Below are positions 22,752-33,148 of a stretch of DNA of 64,000 nucleotides, one piece after another. Within the stretch, counting starts at the first letter, position 1; every line of letters begins with the position of its first letter. The translations under genes were made by a program, and so were the position numbers. Origin of the DNA: Paenibacillus hexagrammi (GTDB lineage Bacteria; Bacillota; Bacilli; Paenibacillales; NBRC-103111); contig NZ_CP090978.1 of assembly GCF_021513275.1 (NCBI RefSeq), positions 2,232,001 to 2,296,000 of the forward strand. Reading direction: 5' to 3'. The notes under the pieces are model-generated. The model saw nothing but the letters and a program-made list of their open reading frames with translations. It did not search any database and was not told where the DNA came from.

Positions 22752-22822
22752 AAGCAACCTGTTGCATCTTGGCCGGGCTCGCTAAGAGCTTTTGACAAGA
22801 GCAGCAAACAGGTTGCTTTTTC
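22752..22822 (+). terminator. Terminator after rpsO
   Basis: AAGCAACCTGTT (22752-22763) pairs exactly with AACAGGTTGCTT (22807-22818), followed by T's. The intervening 43 bases may fold further. Confidence 0.75.
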
Positions 22823-22951
22823 TTGTATTTTAAAACGGGCAAAAGAAGGAAATACTAGGGGCTATGCAGAAATACACATTGACGCATGCCTTTAGGTAAC
22901 TTTTGGTACATACCTTTCTGTGAAAGTTCTACAACCTTGAAGGAGGATACT

Positions 22952-25054
22952 ATGGAAAAAAGGGTACAAATGGACCTCGGCGGCAGACCGTTTATTTTGG
23001 AAACGGGCCGACTCGCTAAGCAGGCCAACGCCGCTGTTACCGCCCGATATGGCGATACAGTCGTGCTGTGTACGGTTACGGCTTCCAGTGAGCCGAAAGA
23101 CTTGGATTTCTTTCCGTTAACCGTAAACTATGAAGAAAGATTATACTCCGTAGGTAAAATTCCAGGCGGATTCATTAAGAGAGAAGGTCGTCCAAGCGAA
23201 AAAGCGATTCTTGCCAGCCGTTTGACAGACCGTCCAATTCGTCCGTTATTCCCGGAAGGCTTCCGGAATGATGTGCAGATCGTGTCCATCGTGATGAGCG
23301 TGGATCAAGAGTGTTCTCCAGAGATCGCAGCGATGATTGGTACATCTGCCGCTTTAAGCATTTCCGATGTTCCATTTAATGGACCGATCGGCGGCGTAAT
23401 CGTCGGACGTGTTGATGGACAATTCGTCATTAATCCAACGACGGAGCAAGCTGAGAAAAGCGATATTCATCTAACAGTTGCAGGTACAAAAGACGCAATT
23501 ATGATGGTTGAAGCAGGTGCGAACGAAGTTCCTGAGGAAGTCATGCTTGAAGCAATTATGTTCGGTCACGACGAGATTCGCAAAATCGTAGCTGTGATTG
23601 AAGAGCTGACAGAGCAAGCTGGCAAACCGAAGATGGAAGTGAAGCTTCATGCTGTAGCTACTGAAGTCAGCAAGGCTGTTCGCGATTTTGCAAAAGCCCG
23701 CTTGGTGGAAGCTATTAAGATTCCAGAAAAGCATGCTCGTCAAGAGGCGATTGATGCTGTCAATGCTGAGGCTGTTGAACACTTCAGTCAGTTATACGCA
23801 GAAACTCCAGATAGCATGGATGATGTGAAAGAAACTCTCTATGACATCGTGAAGGAAGAAGTCCGCCGACTGATCACACATGATAAAGTAAGACCGGATG
23901 GCCGTAAATTGGAAGAGATTCGCCCAATCGAGTGCGACATCAACTTACTTCCACGTACACACGGCTCGGGTCTGTTCACACGTGGACAAACGCAAGCATT
24001 AAGCATTTGTACGTTAGGAGCTTTAGGCGATGTTCAAATTCTTGACGGTTTGGATCTGACCGAGACTAAGCGATTCATGCACCACTATAATTTCCCGCCG
24101 TTCAGCGTTGGGGAAGCAAGACCGCTTCGTCCTCCGGGCCGCCGCGAAATCGGACATGGCGCCTTAGGTGAAAGAGCGCTTGAGCCTATCATTCCGAATG
24201 AAGTTGATTTTCCATATACGATTCGCCTTGTATCGGAAGTTCTTGAGTCCAACGGTTCTACCTCCCAAGCTAGTATCTGCGCAAGTACGCTAGCCTTGAT
24301 GGATGCTGGGGTACCGATTAAAGCACCGGTAGCAGGTATTGCGATGGGTCTGATCAAGGACGGCGATCATTTCTCGATCTTGTCCGACATTCAAGGTATG
24401 GAAGACCATCTAGGCGACATGGACTTTAAGGTGGCAGGAACAGCCAAGGGTGTTACAGCACTTCAAATGGATATTAAAATCGACGGGATCGATCGCAGTA
24501 TCTTGCAGCAATCCTTAGAACAAGCTAAAGAGGGTCGTATGCACATCCTCAATAAAATGCTTTCTCGCATCGATGAGCCTAAGAAATCACTATCTCCTTA
24601 TGCTCCAAAAATCATTACGATGCAAATCAATCCTGACAAAATCCGTGATGTTATCGGTGCCGGCGGCAAAATCATCAATAAAATTATTGAAGAAACCGGC
24701 GTGAAAATCGATATCGAGCAGGATGGCCGCGTATTCATTGCTTCGTCGAACCAAGAAATGAACGAAAAAGCGCGATCCATTATCGAGGGTATCGTACGCG
24801 AGGTCGTAGTTGGAGAAACCTATCTCGGTACAGTAAAACGCGTGGAGAAATTCGGCGCATTCGTTGAAATTCTGCCAGGCAAAGAAGGACTTGTACACAT
24901 TTCGCAACTCTCAACAGAACGGGTAGCCAAAGTTGAGGATGTCGTGAATGTGGGCGATCAGATTACTGTGAAAGTAACGGAAATCGATCAGCAAGGCCGA
25001 GTGAACCTGTCCCGTAAAGCAACATTAACATCGCAAGTCCCGGCTCAGACTTAA
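22952..25054 (+). CDS. pnp: Polyribonucleotide nucleotidyltransferase (PNPase)
   Basis: PNPase is a phosphorolytic 3'-5' exoribonuclease and degradosome partner. I start at ATG 22952 ([14 protein letters not shown]), 10 bases after AAGGAGGA; the longer open frame from 22886 has no ribosome site. It has 700 aa: two RNase PH domains (second with [24 protein letters not shown]). The KH domain carries [16 protein letters not shown], and the S1 domain carries [28 protein letters not shown]. Intact. Confidence 0.97.
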   Translation: MEKRVQMDLGGRPFILETGRLAKQANAAVTARYGDTVVLCTVTASSEPKDLDFFPLTVNYEERLYSVGKIPGGFIKREGRPSEKAILASRLTDRPIRPLFPEGFRNDVQIVSIVMSVDQECSPEIAAMIGTSAALSISDVPFNGPIGGVIVGRVDGQFVINPTTEQAEKSDIHLTVAGTKDAIMMVEAGANEVPEEVMLEAIMFGHDEIRKIVAVIEELTEQAGKPKMEVKLHAVATEVSKAVRDFAKARLVEAIKIPEKHARQEAIDAVNAEAVEHFSQLYAETPDSMDDVKETLYDIVKEEVRRLITHDKVRPDGRKLEEIRPIECDINLLPRTHGSGLFTRGQTQALSICTLGALGDVQILDGLDLTETKRFMHHYNFPPFSVGEARPLRPPGRREIGHGALGERALEPIIPNEVDFPYTIRLVSEVLESNGSTSQASICASTLALMDAGVPIKAPVAGIAMGLIKDGDHFSILSDIQGMEDHLGDMDFKVAGTAKGVTALQMDIKIDGIDRSILQQSLEQAKEGRMHILNKMLSRIDEPKKSLSPYAPKIITMQINPDKIRDVIGAGGKIINKIIEETGVKIDIEQDGRVFIASSNQEMNEKARSIIEGIVREVVVGETYLGTVKRVEKFGAFVEILPGKEGLVHISQLSTERVAKVEDVVNVGDQITVKVTEIDQQGRVNLSRKATLTSQVPAQT

Positions 25055-25094
25055 AGCCGAGTGACTTGCGGTCACTTTCATAGCTTCGACTGAT

Positions 25095-25123
25095 AAAGAG
25101 CCAGTTCAATCTGTCTCTTTTTT
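25095..25123 (+). terminator. Terminator after pnp
   Basis: AAAGAG-C-CAG (25095-25104) pairs with CTG-T-CTCTTT (25111-25120), followed by TTT. A smaller GTGAC/GTCAC hairpin lies just upstream. Confidence 0.6.
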
Positions 25124-25206
25124 GCATTCTGCAGCAAAGGCCTCCTGTGTTCTAATCTTGTCCTTATTCGCATAAGATCAGGACATAGAGTAGAGGAGGC
25201 TATGAG

Positions 25207-26254
25207 ATGCGCTATTCCAAATGGCTGGTGCTTGGAGGTTTTTTTCGTGCTGAGCACAATCGGTATACAAGCGATTCCGAGTATAAGTTCCTATGTTGAT
25301 GCTGTGAAGTCCAGTTATACATCCGGGGCAGCGGTAGGACCTTTTGACATTCAGGAAAAGGCTGTTCCGGTGTTTGCGCTGGCGCAGGATTCTCATAACT
25401 TTTCCGCAGATGCAAAGCCTGGATTGTTAGAAACGATTCAAGAAGAGGCGGAAAATAGAAAGATAGCGCCGATCAACGCCAAAGTAGATCCAGTATGGAA
25501 AGCTATACCTGGCTATAATGGGTTGGAAGTGGACGTGGAAGAGACGTTTAAGCTGGCGCAGCATCGAATTGTACCCGGTAACATTCAATATGTGATGAAG
25601 GAGACGCCGCCAAGCATTCAGCTAGAAGATTTGGGACCGACTCCAATTTATAAAGGTAATCCCAAGAAACCGATGGTTTCATTGATGATCAACGTTGCTT
25701 GGGGGGACGAGTATTTGGTCAAAATGCTCGACATTCTGCGTAAAGAAAATGTTCATGCTACCTTCTTTCTGGATGGCATGTGGCTTAGTAAACATGCTGA
25801 TATGGCCAAGCAGATTTTAAAGGAAGGGCACGAGTTGTCTAACCATGCGTACTCCCATAAAGATATGCGAAATATCAGCAGGGCGAAGGCAACCGAAGAG
25901 ATCGGAAAAACCGAAACACTCTTGAAACAGCTGGGTGTAGAAAACAAATTGTTCGCTCCGCCCTCGGGTTATTATAAAGAAGAAACCGTGCAGGTGGCGG
26001 CTGAGTATAAGTTGAAAACCATTTTATGGACCTTCGATACCATCGATTGGAAAAATCCAGGCGCAGACCGCATTCTTTCACGGTTTAATAAAAATGTAGA
26101 GCCTGGGACTCTCGTTTTGATGCATCCAACTGCTTCTTCAAGTGAAGCGCTCGAAGGCATGATTAAAATTGCCAAAAATAAAGGGTTAACGCTGGGGACC
26201 GTTAGCGAACTTTTGTCGCCGAACCGAGTGCAGGTAGCAGACTTGCAAAGTTGA
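25207..26254 (+). CDS. ylxY: YlxY-type polysaccharide deacetylase (frameshifted)
   Basis: This is a NodB/CE4-fold protein of the YlxY group, found between pnp and mlpA in Bacillales and linked to sporulation. I read ATG 25207, with AGAGGAGG about 9 bases upstream, giving MRYSKWLVLGGFF. One T too many in the run 25239-25245 then shifts to VLSTIGIQAIPS. Together these form a normal signal/anchor segment. A start at 25202 stays in frame but has poor spacing. The C-terminal domain has MINVAWGDEYL, ATFFLDGMWLSKH, GHELSNHAYSH and ILWTFDTIDWKNPG. The metal-binding Asp of canonical deacetylases (usually in TFDDG) appears replaced (NVAWGDE), so catalysis is uncertain. About 348 aa. Confidence 0.85.
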
Positions 26255-26333
26255 GTCGATGGAACATTTTTGTTAGACTAGGAAAGTAAACTGGGAGCAG
26301 GAATTTCAGGAGTTAATTCGAGGAGGAACCTTG

Positions 26334-27590
26334 GTGATCAAATACCGCTTACATAATGGTTTAAGAGTGGTTATGGAACAAATCCCTACTTGCCGATCCG
26401 TATCGTTCGGTATTTGGGTTAAGACGGGCTCGCGCAATGAGAAGCCTGAAGACAACGGAATTTCTCATTTTATTGAGCATATGCTGTTCAAAGGCACAGA
26501 GCGCCACAACGCTAAGGAAATCGCGGAGATTTTTGACGGAATCGGCGGGAATGTGAACGCGTTCACTTCCAAGGAATATACGTGTTATTACTGTAAAGTA
26601 CTGGACGATCATTTGCCTCTTGCGATGGACGTGCTTGCTGATATGTTCTTCAACTCTACGTTTGATGAGACGGAGCTGGAGAAAGAGAAGAATGTTATCT
26701 TCGAAGAAATCTCCATGTACGAAGATACGCCAGATGATCTAGTGCACGATTTGCTTGCCAAAGCTGCTTATGGTACGCATCCGCTCGGCTACACAATTTT
26801 GGGGACACAGGAAAATCTCAATCGTATGAAACCGGATGACCTTCGTCGTTATATGAAGCAGTACTATAATTCTGAGAACATTGTGATCAGCATCGCCGGG
26901 AATATTGATGACAGCGTTCGGGAGATGATTGAGCAGCATTTTGGAAGCTTCGAGCACTCCGGAAGTGAAACCGACTACATAGCTCCTGATTTCTTAGGCG
27001 ATCTTATCTTTCATGCTAAGAAAACAGAGCAAAATCATATTTGTCTTTCGCTGCCGGGCTTATCCCTCCAGGAAGATAACCTATACCCAATGGTGCTGCT
27101 CAATAATGCAATCGGAGGCGGGATGAGCTCGAGGCTTTTCCAGGAAATTCGGGAAAAGAGAGGGCTCGCTTACTCGGTGTATTCCTACCATTCTTCGCAT
27201 ATTGACAGCGGGATGTTCACGATTTATACAGGAACAGCTCCAAAGCAAACGGAAGAAGTGCTTAAAGTTACCATGGAACTGTTGGAGGATATCGCAGTGA
27301 ACGGTATTACGGATTCCGAGCTGAACAAGGGTAAAGAACAGTTGAAAGGTAGTCTGATTCTGAGCTTGGAGAGCACGGGCAGCAGAATGAACCGCTTAGG
27401 GAAGAATGAATTGATGACAGGGAAGCATTACAGCTTGGATGAAATGATTGATCGAATTAATAGCGTTCAGATGGATCATGTTCGCGAATTAACGAAAACG
27501 TTGTTTTCCACTCCGTTCGCTTTATCTATGGTCGGTCAATCCGATGCGGCGTTAAAGGAATTCAGGAGGGATCAGCTTGTCAACCTATAA
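26334..27590 (+). CDS. mlpA: M16 family zinc protease MlpA
   Basis: This is a mitochondrial-processing-peptidase-like metalloprotease. I choose GTG 26334 ([12 protein letters not shown]), 8 bases after GAGGAGG; TTG 26331 is the alternative. The inverted zinc motif HxxEH is HFIEH at residues 45-49, followed by the distal Glu region ([18 protein letters not shown]). [24 protein letters not shown] marks the C-terminal half. It has 418 aa, intact. It overlaps dut by 14 bases. Confidence 0.93.
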   Translation: MIKYRLHNGLRVVMEQIPTCRSVSFGIWVKTGSRNEKPEDNGISHFIEHMLFKGTERHNAKEIAEIFDGIGGNVNAFTSKEYTCYYCKVLDDHLPLAMDVLADMFFNSTFDETELEKEKNVIFEEISMYEDTPDDLVHDLLAKAAYGTHPLGYTILGTQENLNRMKPDDLRRYMKQYYNSENIVISIAGNIDDSVREMIEQHFGSFEHSGSETDYIAPDFLGDLIFHAKKTEQNHICLSLPGLSLQEDNLYPMVLLNNAIGGGMSSRLFQEIREKRGLAYSVYSYHSSHIDSGMFTIYTGTAPKQTEEVLKVTMELLEDIAVNGITDSELNKGKEQLKGSLILSLESTGSRMNRLGKNELMTGKHYSLDEMIDRINSVQMDHVRELTKTLFSTPFALSMVGQSDAALKEFRRDQLVNL

Positions 27591-28032
27591 GTACGATGTT
27601 CAAATCATGCGGCTTCCTGGACATGAAGATGTTCAGCTCCCGCAAAAAATGTCCGCCGCGGCAAGCGGCTTTGATCTTCATGCGGCTGTGAGCGAACCTG
27701 TCGTACTGAATCCAGGTGAGCGTAAGCTTATTCCAACGGGTTTTGCCTTAAGCATGCCGTCAGAGCTTGAAGCACAAATTCGTCCGAGAAGTGGTTTAGC
27801 TTTCAAACACGGGATTACAACGCTGAATTCGCCTGGAACCATTGATGCTGATTATCGGGGCGAGGTGAAAGTGCTCTTAATTAATCATGGTCAGGAGCCG
27901 TTTGAAATTCAGCGTGGTGAAAGAATTGCCCAAATGGTCTTTCAGCTTGTCCCACACATACAGCTCACCCAGGTGGATGAGTTGTCCGATACGGAGCGGG
28001 GCGCAGGGGGCTTTGGCCATACCGGTCGTTAA
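27577..28032 (+). CDS. dut: dUTP diphosphatase
   Basis: Dut hydrolyses dUTP to dUMP and PPi, keeping uracil out of DNA. It has 151 aa. All five trimeric dUTPase motifs are visible: ASGFDLHA (1), IRPRSGLA (2), [13 protein letters not shown] (3), RIAQMVF (4) and the C-terminal [11 protein letters not shown] (5). The start is TTG 27577 with CAGGAGGG upstream, inside the end of mlpA. Confidence 0.96.
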   Translation: MSTYKYDVQIMRLPGHEDVQLPQKMSAAASGFDLHAAVSEPVVLNPGERKLIPTGFALSMPSELEAQIRPRSGLAFKHGITTLNSPGTIDADYRGEVKVLLINHGQEPFEIQRGERIAQMVFQLVPHIQLTQVDELSDTERGAGGFGHTGR

Positions 28033-28071
28033 ATGGATTAGGAATATGTATTTTATATAAAGTTACATTCG

Positions 28072-28102
28072 AGAGTTCTTCCTTCGGGAGGAGCTCTTTT
28101 TT
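28072..28102 (+). terminator. Terminator after dut
   Basis: AGAGTTCTTCC, a TTCG loop and GGAGGAGCTCT (two G-U pairs) are followed by a T-run. It is a strong Rho-independent terminator that isolates the dpa unit. Confidence 0.8.
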
Positions 28103-28147
28103 ATTGCAGTCATAACCTGGACGCTTATCATTGTTGCGGCCAGAAGT

Positions 28148-28176
28148 CACCCATCCTTAGGCGGAAGCATAGTATA
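28148..28176 (+). promoter_or_regulatory. SigK-type promoter of dpaA-dpaB
   Basis: CACC (28148-28151, matching mACm at -35) and CATAGTATA (28168-28176, matching CATAnnnTA at -10) are 16 bases apart (17 counted from the AC core). In B. subtilis the dipicolinate synthase operon (spoVF) is transcribed by SigK in the mother cell, so the match agrees with the gene's known control. Confidence 0.7.
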
Positions 28177-28213
28177 ACTTATCGTAACGACCGAGAAAGG
28201 GGTGTAAGCGGGA

Positions 28214-29113
28214 ATGCTTACTGGTATTTCGGTTGCTTTCATGGGCGGGGACGCCCGGCAGCTAGAAGTGATTCAGAAATTTACTGAACTGGATGCGACG
28301 GTGACATTAATCGGCTTTGATAATTTAGGGCGGCAGTTCAGCGGAGTGTCTAATGCTAAGCTGCAGCCATCGCTGCTTGAATCTATTGATGCATTGATAC
28401 TGCCTGCCGTGGGTACAGATGACACGGGACAAGTGGAATCGATATTCTCCAGTGAAGAAATGAGATTAACCGATGCGCATATTGAAGCTCTGCCAAAGCA
28501 TGCGAAAGTTTACACGGGAATGGCGAAGAACTATTTGAAGCAGTTGTGTGCTTCGAATGGGATCGAGGTCGTGGAGCTATTCGATCGTGATGATGTTGCG
28601 ATCTATAACTCGATCCCAACAGCAGAAGGTGCTTTGATGATGGCTATTCAAAATACAGATATCACCATTCATGGTTCTATCTGTATGGTTCTCGGCTTTG
28701 GGCGGACCGGCTTTACCATGGCCAAAACCCTGCAAGGACTAGGGGCTACAGTGAAGATTGGAGTTCGTAAACCGGAGCATTTTGCAAGGGCGTGGGAGAT
28801 GGGATTCTTGCCATTTTATACGAAAGACTTGTACTCGGAAGTGTCCAATATTGACTTGCTTTTTAATACAATTCCGACTATGATAGTCACAGCGCAAGTT
28901 ATTACCAATATCCCACATCGCGCGCTCATCATCGATTTGGCCTCAAAGCCCGGTGGAACGGACTTCCGTTTTGCTGAAAAGAGAGGCATCAAAGCGATGC
29001 TGGCGCCCGGATTACCTGGCATTGTCGCACCGAAAACAGCTGGACGCATCATGGCGAACACCTTGAGTCAGCTGATCGAGGAAGACTTTAAAGACAGGAG
29101 CGATGTGGAATGA
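28214..29113 (+). CDS. dpaA: Dipicolinate synthase subunit A
   Basis: With DpaB it makes dipicolinic acid from the DapA product in the mother cell; the acid is loaded into spores. It has 299 aa. The N-terminal domain has VAFMGGDARQLEVIQKF. The NAD(P)-binding Rossmann motif is VLGFGRTGFTMAKTLQGLG (around residue 157). LASKPGGTDF and APGLPGIVAPKTAG are conserved C-terminal blocks. The stop overlaps the dpaB start (ATGA). The dapA gene sits about 3 kb downstream. Confidence 0.95.
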   Translation: MLTGISVAFMGGDARQLEVIQKFTELDATVTLIGFDNLGRQFSGVSNAKLQPSLLESIDALILPAVGTDDTGQVESIFSSEEMRLTDAHIEALPKHAKVYTGMAKNYLKQLCASNGIEVVELFDRDDVAIYNSIPTAEGALMMAIQNTDITIHGSICMVLGFGRTGFTMAKTLQGLGATVKIGVRKPEHFARAWEMGFLPFYTKDLYSEVSNIDLLFNTIPTMIVTAQVITNIPHRALIIDLASKPGGTDFRFAEKRGIKAMLAPGLPGIVAPKTAGRIMANTLSQLIEEDFKDRSDVE

Positions 29114-29703
29114 ACTGGACAGGAAAAACAGTCGGTTATGCTCTAACCGGCTCTCATTGTACGCTAGAAGAGGTTATGCCTCAGATTAAGAGATTCGTAG
29201 ACGCTGGAGCGAATGTTGTTCCGATTGTTTCTAATACGATTCTCACTACAGATACACGCTTCGGCAAATCCGCCGATTGGCAGCAGCAGCTTGTAGACAT
29301 AACAGGTAATAAAATCATTTCTACCATTGTGGATGCAGAACCATTAGGTCCTTCTAAGCGTTTGGATGTTATGGTAATTGCGCCTTGCACCGGAAATACG
29401 ACCAGTAAACTAGCAAATGCCATTACAGAGAGTCCGGTTCTGATGGCAGCCAAAGCACAAATGCGTAACTTGCGACCACTTGTTTTGGCGATTTCCACCA
29501 ATGACGGACTTGGTTTGAATGCAATGAATATAGCTAAGCTATTAATTACCAAGAACATATACTTCGTGCCATTCGGTCAGGATGCTCCTGGAGCTAAGCC
29601 AAATTCGTTAGTAGCTAGAATGGATCTTATTATGGAAGCTTGTGAAGCTGCACTGGAAGGTAAGCAATTGCAGCCGATGATTATTGAGAGATTCCAATAT
29701 TAA
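29110..29703 (+). CDS. dpaB: Dipicolinate synthase subunit B
   Basis: This is the flavoprotein-type subunit of dipicolinate synthase. It has 197 aa. TVGYALTGSHCTLEEVMPQI and VIAPCTGNTTSKLANAITESPVLMAAKA are typical of the flavin-binding (Dfp-like) fold. It is coupled to dpaA by a 4-base overlap and probably transcribed from the same SigK promoter. Confidence 0.95.
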   Translation: MNWTGKTVGYALTGSHCTLEEVMPQIKRFVDAGANVVPIVSNTILTTDTRFGKSADWQQQLVDITGNKIISTIVDAEPLGPSKRLDVMVIAPCTGNTTSKLANAITESPVLMAAKAQMRNLRPLVLAISTNDGLGLNAMNIAKLLITKNIYFVPFGQDAPGAKPNSLVARMDLIMEACEAALEGKQLQPMIIERFQY

Positions 29704-29741
29704 TTCATTTATATACATGTCAAGCAGGAGGATGGCGGTTT

Positions 29742-30778
29742 GTGTCGAATCAGAAGTTATTCAACATTGCAGTTGTCGGCGCAACAGGTGCTGTCGGTGA
29801 GCAAATTATTCGTCTTCTTGAAGATCGAAACTTCCCGATTCATCAGTTGAAGCTGCTGTCTTCCTCACGTTCCGCAGGTACCATCCTTACTTTTCAAGGA
29901 CGTCAGATTACAGTTGAAGAAGCAACACCTGAAAGTTTTGAAGGAGTAGAGATCGCTCTGTTCAGCGCCGGTGGAGGTGTCTCCAAGGCGCTGGTTCCTT
30001 TTGCTGTCCAAGCAGGGGCTATCTGTATAGATAACACGAGTGCATATCGGATGGATCCGGATACGCCGCTTGTCGTGCCTGAAGTCAATATGGAGAAGAT
30101 CAACGAGCACAAAGGTGTTATTGCGAATCCAAATTGTTCTACGATCCTGATGGTGGCTGCATTAAAGCCGCTTTATGATCGTTTTGGTATATCCAAGATC
30201 ATTGTCTCAACGTACCAAGCCGTTTCTGGAGCCGGTTCTAAAGCCATACATGAGATGCTGCGCCAATCCAAGGAAGTGCTGGAAAGAAGCGCGGTTCAAC
30301 CTGACATTTTGCCTGTTGGTTCTCTGCCAGTGAAGCACCAGATTGCTTTTAATGCGATTCCGCAAATTGACAGCTTTCATGAGAATGGCTTTACCCATGA
30401 AGAAATGAAGATGATACTGGAAACCAAAAAATTCTAGATGACGAAACCATCGAGGTTACAGCCACATGCGTAAGGATTCCGGTTGTTTACGGGCATTCCG
30501 AATCCGTGTATGTAGAGTTGAAAGATGTCTTCGATATGGACGAAGTGAGGAGCTTACTAGCCGGTGCACCTGGGATCGTTTTGTTGGATGATCCCGAGCA
30601 TCAGTTATATCCTCTTGCTACGAATGCGGCAGGAAAGCTGGATACGTTCGTAGGTCGTGTGCGTCGGGACTTAAGTAATCCGAGGGCACTAAATTTGTGG
30701 ATTGTATCTGACAATCTGTTGAAAGGTGCAGCTTGGAATGCTGTGCAAATTGCTGAATATATTGCTATTGAACAATAA
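29742..30778 (+). CDS. asd: Aspartate-semialdehyde dehydrogenase (frameshifted)
   Basis: Asd reduces aspartyl phosphate to aspartate semialdehyde with NADPH, feeding lysine, DAP, threonine and methionine. The start is GTG 29742 behind CAGGAGG. VVGATGAVGEQIIRLL is the NADPH site. ANPNCSTILMVAALKPL holds the catalytic Cys, and HQIAFNAIPQID is typical. The frame ends early at ETKKF because the A-run 30426-30431 has six A; seven would read ETKKILDDETIEVTATCVRIPV and continue to IAEYIAIEQ. Restored length is about 345 aa. The gene is essential, so a sequencing error is likely. Confidence 0.94.
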
Positions 30779-30826
30779 TCAGCACGATCTGGCTTTCTTC
30801 AGCAGGTCGAGATTTGGGGGAAAGAT

Positions 30827-32044
30827 ATGCGAATACTTGTACAGAAGTTTGGAGGTACTTCGCTTTCCACCGCTGAAGCTAGAGATCATGTTATCGGACA
30901 CATTCAAGACGCAATAGCGAACCATTACCAATTAGTCGTAGTCGTTTCTGCGATGGGAAGAAAAGGCGAACCATATGCTACAGACACTCTCCTTGATTTG
31001 GTGAAACACAATGGGGAGAACTTGCAAGCTAGGGAACTTGATCTACTCATGTGCTGTGGTGAGATTATTTCTGCCGTTCATTTATGCAGTCTTTTGCAGT
31101 CAAAGGGGATCATGTCCACAGTACTTACAGGTGGGCAAGCGGGGATTCAGACGAATGATTCCCATGGGAACGCACAGATCGAATCGATTCATCCTAGTCG
31201 AATTTTGGAGCTGCTAGAGCAGAATCATGTCGTGATTGTAACCGGCTTTCAAGGAAAGACGGCTCAAGGCGAATTTACTACACTAGGACGCGGCGGCAGT
31301 GATACTTCCGCTACCGCACTTGGTGCTGCGTTGAAGGCAGAAATTGTCGATATTTTTACAGATGTTAACGGTATCTTGACGGCAGATCCAAGAATTGTCG
31401 AAGATGCCAAGCCGCTTGTTAGAGTAAGTTTTTCCGAGATTTGTAATATGGCCCATAATGGGGCCAAAGTCATTCATCCGCGTGCTGTTGAAGTGGCGAT
31501 GCATGCCAATATACCCATTCGTGTCAGATCCACCTTTTCCAAAGGTGAAGGCACGTTGGTTACGGCAGCTGATATTACAGGTCAAGAGATGAACAAAGTA
31601 GAGGATCGATTCGTTACTGGAATCGCTCAATTTACGAATATTACACAAATTCAAGTATCGGCCGTTGAAGGGCATTTTGACCTGCAGTTAAAAGTGTTTA
31701 AAACGATGGCCCAAAACCAGATCAGCGTTGATTTTATCAACGTGAATCCATCTGGTGTTGTATACACCGTGTTTGACCATGAAGCGGAACGTGCTGTTAA
31801 GCTGTTGAAGGCTCAAGGATATGATCCTAAGATTCTAAGCGGCTGTGCAAAGGTGTCTGTTATAGGCGGAGGCATGAACGGTGTGCCTGGCATCATGGCA
31901 CATATCGTCGAAGCATTGACCGAAGAGGACATTCGGATTTTGCAATCAGCGGATTCCAATACAACGATTTGGGTGCTCGTTCAAGGTGAAGACATGAAAA
32001 AAGCGGTGAGAGCGCTTCACCATAAATTTTATTTATATATGTAA
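30827..32044 (+). CDS. dapG: Aspartate kinase I (DapG type)
   Basis: DapG phosphorylates aspartate, the first step to DAP and lysine; the B. subtilis DapG isozyme is controlled by meso-DAP. It has 405 aa. KFGGTSLS, GRGGSDTSATALGAAL and FTDVNGILTADPRIV mark the kinase domain; two ACT domains make up the C-terminus. ATG 30827 lies 9 bases after GGGGGAAAG. It lies between asd and dapA as in B. subtilis. Confidence 0.95.
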   Translation: MRILVQKFGGTSLSTAEARDHVIGHIQDAIANHYQLVVVVSAMGRKGEPYATDTLLDLVKHNGENLQARELDLLMCCGEIISAVHLCSLLQSKGIMSTVLTGGQAGIQTNDSHGNAQIESIHPSRILELLEQNHVVIVTGFQGKTAQGEFTTLGRGGSDTSATALGAALKAEIVDIFTDVNGILTADPRIVEDAKPLVRVSFSEICNMAHNGAKVIHPRAVEVAMHANIPIRVRSTFSKGEGTLVTAADITGQEMNKVEDRFVTGIAQFTNITQIQVSAVEGHFDLQLKVFKTMAQNQISVDFINVNPSGVVYTVFDHEAERAVKLLKAQGYDPKILSGCAKVSVIGGGMNGVPGIMAHIVEALTEEDIRILQSADSNTTIWVLVQGEDMKKAVRALHHKFYLYM

Positions 32045-32070
32045 ATTGCTACATGTAGGAGGCCTATACG

Positions 32071-32934
32071 GTGGATTTCGGAAGAGTAGTCACAGCGATG
32101 GTAACACCATTTGATGAGCATTTGCAAATCAATTGGAATCAAGTGGAACCACTTATTAACTATTTAATTGAAGAGCAGCAGTCTGACAGTCTGGTTATAT
32201 GCGGTACAACCGGAGAGTCACCGACGCTTACAGAAGAAGAGAAGCTGCGGTTAATTGAAGTCTCCGTTCAATACGCGAGAGGGCGCTGCAAAATAATCGC
32301 AGGAACAGGTTCTAATGACACGGCTCACACGATACATTTCTCCCAAGCCGTTGAAAAATTAGGTGTAGATGCGCTGCTTATCGTAACACCATACTACAAT
32401 CGTCCTTCACAAGAAGGATTGTTTCAGCATTACAAAGCAGTGGCGGAAAGTGTGAACCTGCCGATCATGCTCTATAACGTACCAGGTCGGACAGGGGTTA
32501 ATCTGGATGCAGATACGACAATTCGACTCTCGCAAATCCCGAATATCGTCGCAACCAAGGATTGCGCCAATACGGACCAGCTCACTCGCATTATTAGTGG
32601 AGCTAGCGCAGGGTTTACTGTGTACAGCGGTGATGATAGCAGTACACTTCCTGCTCTTGCCATTGGCTGCCAAGGCATTGTCAGTGTAGCTAGTCATGTG
32701 ATTGGAAAAGAAATGCAATCTATGATAAAGTATTACCTAGAAGGTAACGTACAGCAAGCAGCGGAGCTTCATCGCAAGCTTCATCCGGTGTTTACTGGTA
32801 TTTTCCGGGTTCCTAGTCCAGCTCCTATCAAGTTTGCTCTTGCATTGAAGGGGATTCAGACAGGTGGGGTCAGACTGCCGTTAGTTTATGTATCCGAGCA
32901 AGAAGGACAATTCATCCAATCTCTTTTTGAATGA
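32071..32934 (+). CDS. dapA: 4-hydroxy-tetrahydrodipicolinate synthase
   Basis: DapA condenses pyruvate with aspartate semialdehyde. Its product is used for DAP/lysine and, through DpaAB, for dipicolinate. It has 287 aa, (beta/alpha)8 fold. CGTTGESPTLTEEEK, TPYYNRPSQEGLFQHY and YNVPGRTGVNL are signatures, and VATKDCAN carries the Schiff-base Lys. The start is GTG 32071 with AGGAGG upstream. Confidence 0.96.
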   Translation: MDFGRVVTAMVTPFDEHLQINWNQVEPLINYLIEEQQSDSLVICGTTGESPTLTEEEKLRLIEVSVQYARGRCKIIAGTGSNDTAHTIHFSQAVEKLGVDALLIVTPYYNRPSQEGLFQHYKAVAESVNLPIMLYNVPGRTGVNLDADTTIRLSQIPNIVATKDCANTDQLTRIISGASAGFTVYSGDDSSTLPALAIGCQGIVSVASHVIGKEMQSMIKYYLEGNVQQAAELHRKLHPVFTGIFRVPSPAPIKFALALKGIQTGGVRLPLVYVSEQEGQFIQSLFE

Positions 32935-32946
32935 TAACGCCTAATG

Positions 32947-32978
32947 AATCGGTGCTTCCGGCATCGGTTTTCTTTTTT
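32947..32978 (+). terminator. Terminator after dapA
   Basis: AATCGGTGC (32947-32955) pairs with GCATCGGTT (32961-32969, two G-U pairs), followed by a T-rich tail. Confidence 0.7.
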
Positions 32979-33049
32979 GGGGACAATAGGGCTACGATGT
33001 TTGAAGTAGCTGCAGGATGCTTACACTTAGAAGATATTAGGGACACAAC

Positions 33050-33079
33050 TTGTATTTGATGTTTTTCTTCATGTATAAT
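33050..33079 (+). promoter_or_regulatory. SigA promoter of the RNase J gene
   Basis: TTGTAT (33050-33055), an 18-base spacer and TATAAT (33074-33079). The start point would be near 33086, about 63 bases before the TTG start codon. Confidence 0.6.
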
Positions 33080-33148
33080 GGTGGCAAGTGACTGGTTCGG
33101 TTTTATCATTTAAAATTCGTCGTCCAATCTTAAAAGGAGGTATATTTC

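Noticed and set aside
22886..22951. 22-residue N-terminal extension of pnp
   Set aside because: AAGGAGGA directly precedes ATG 22952, where PNPases normally begin.
25145..25195. Hairpin (TGTCC/GGACA with inner CTTAT/ATAAG) before ylxY as a riboswitch
   Set aside because: Short, asymmetric and next to the ribosome site; too little to support a call.
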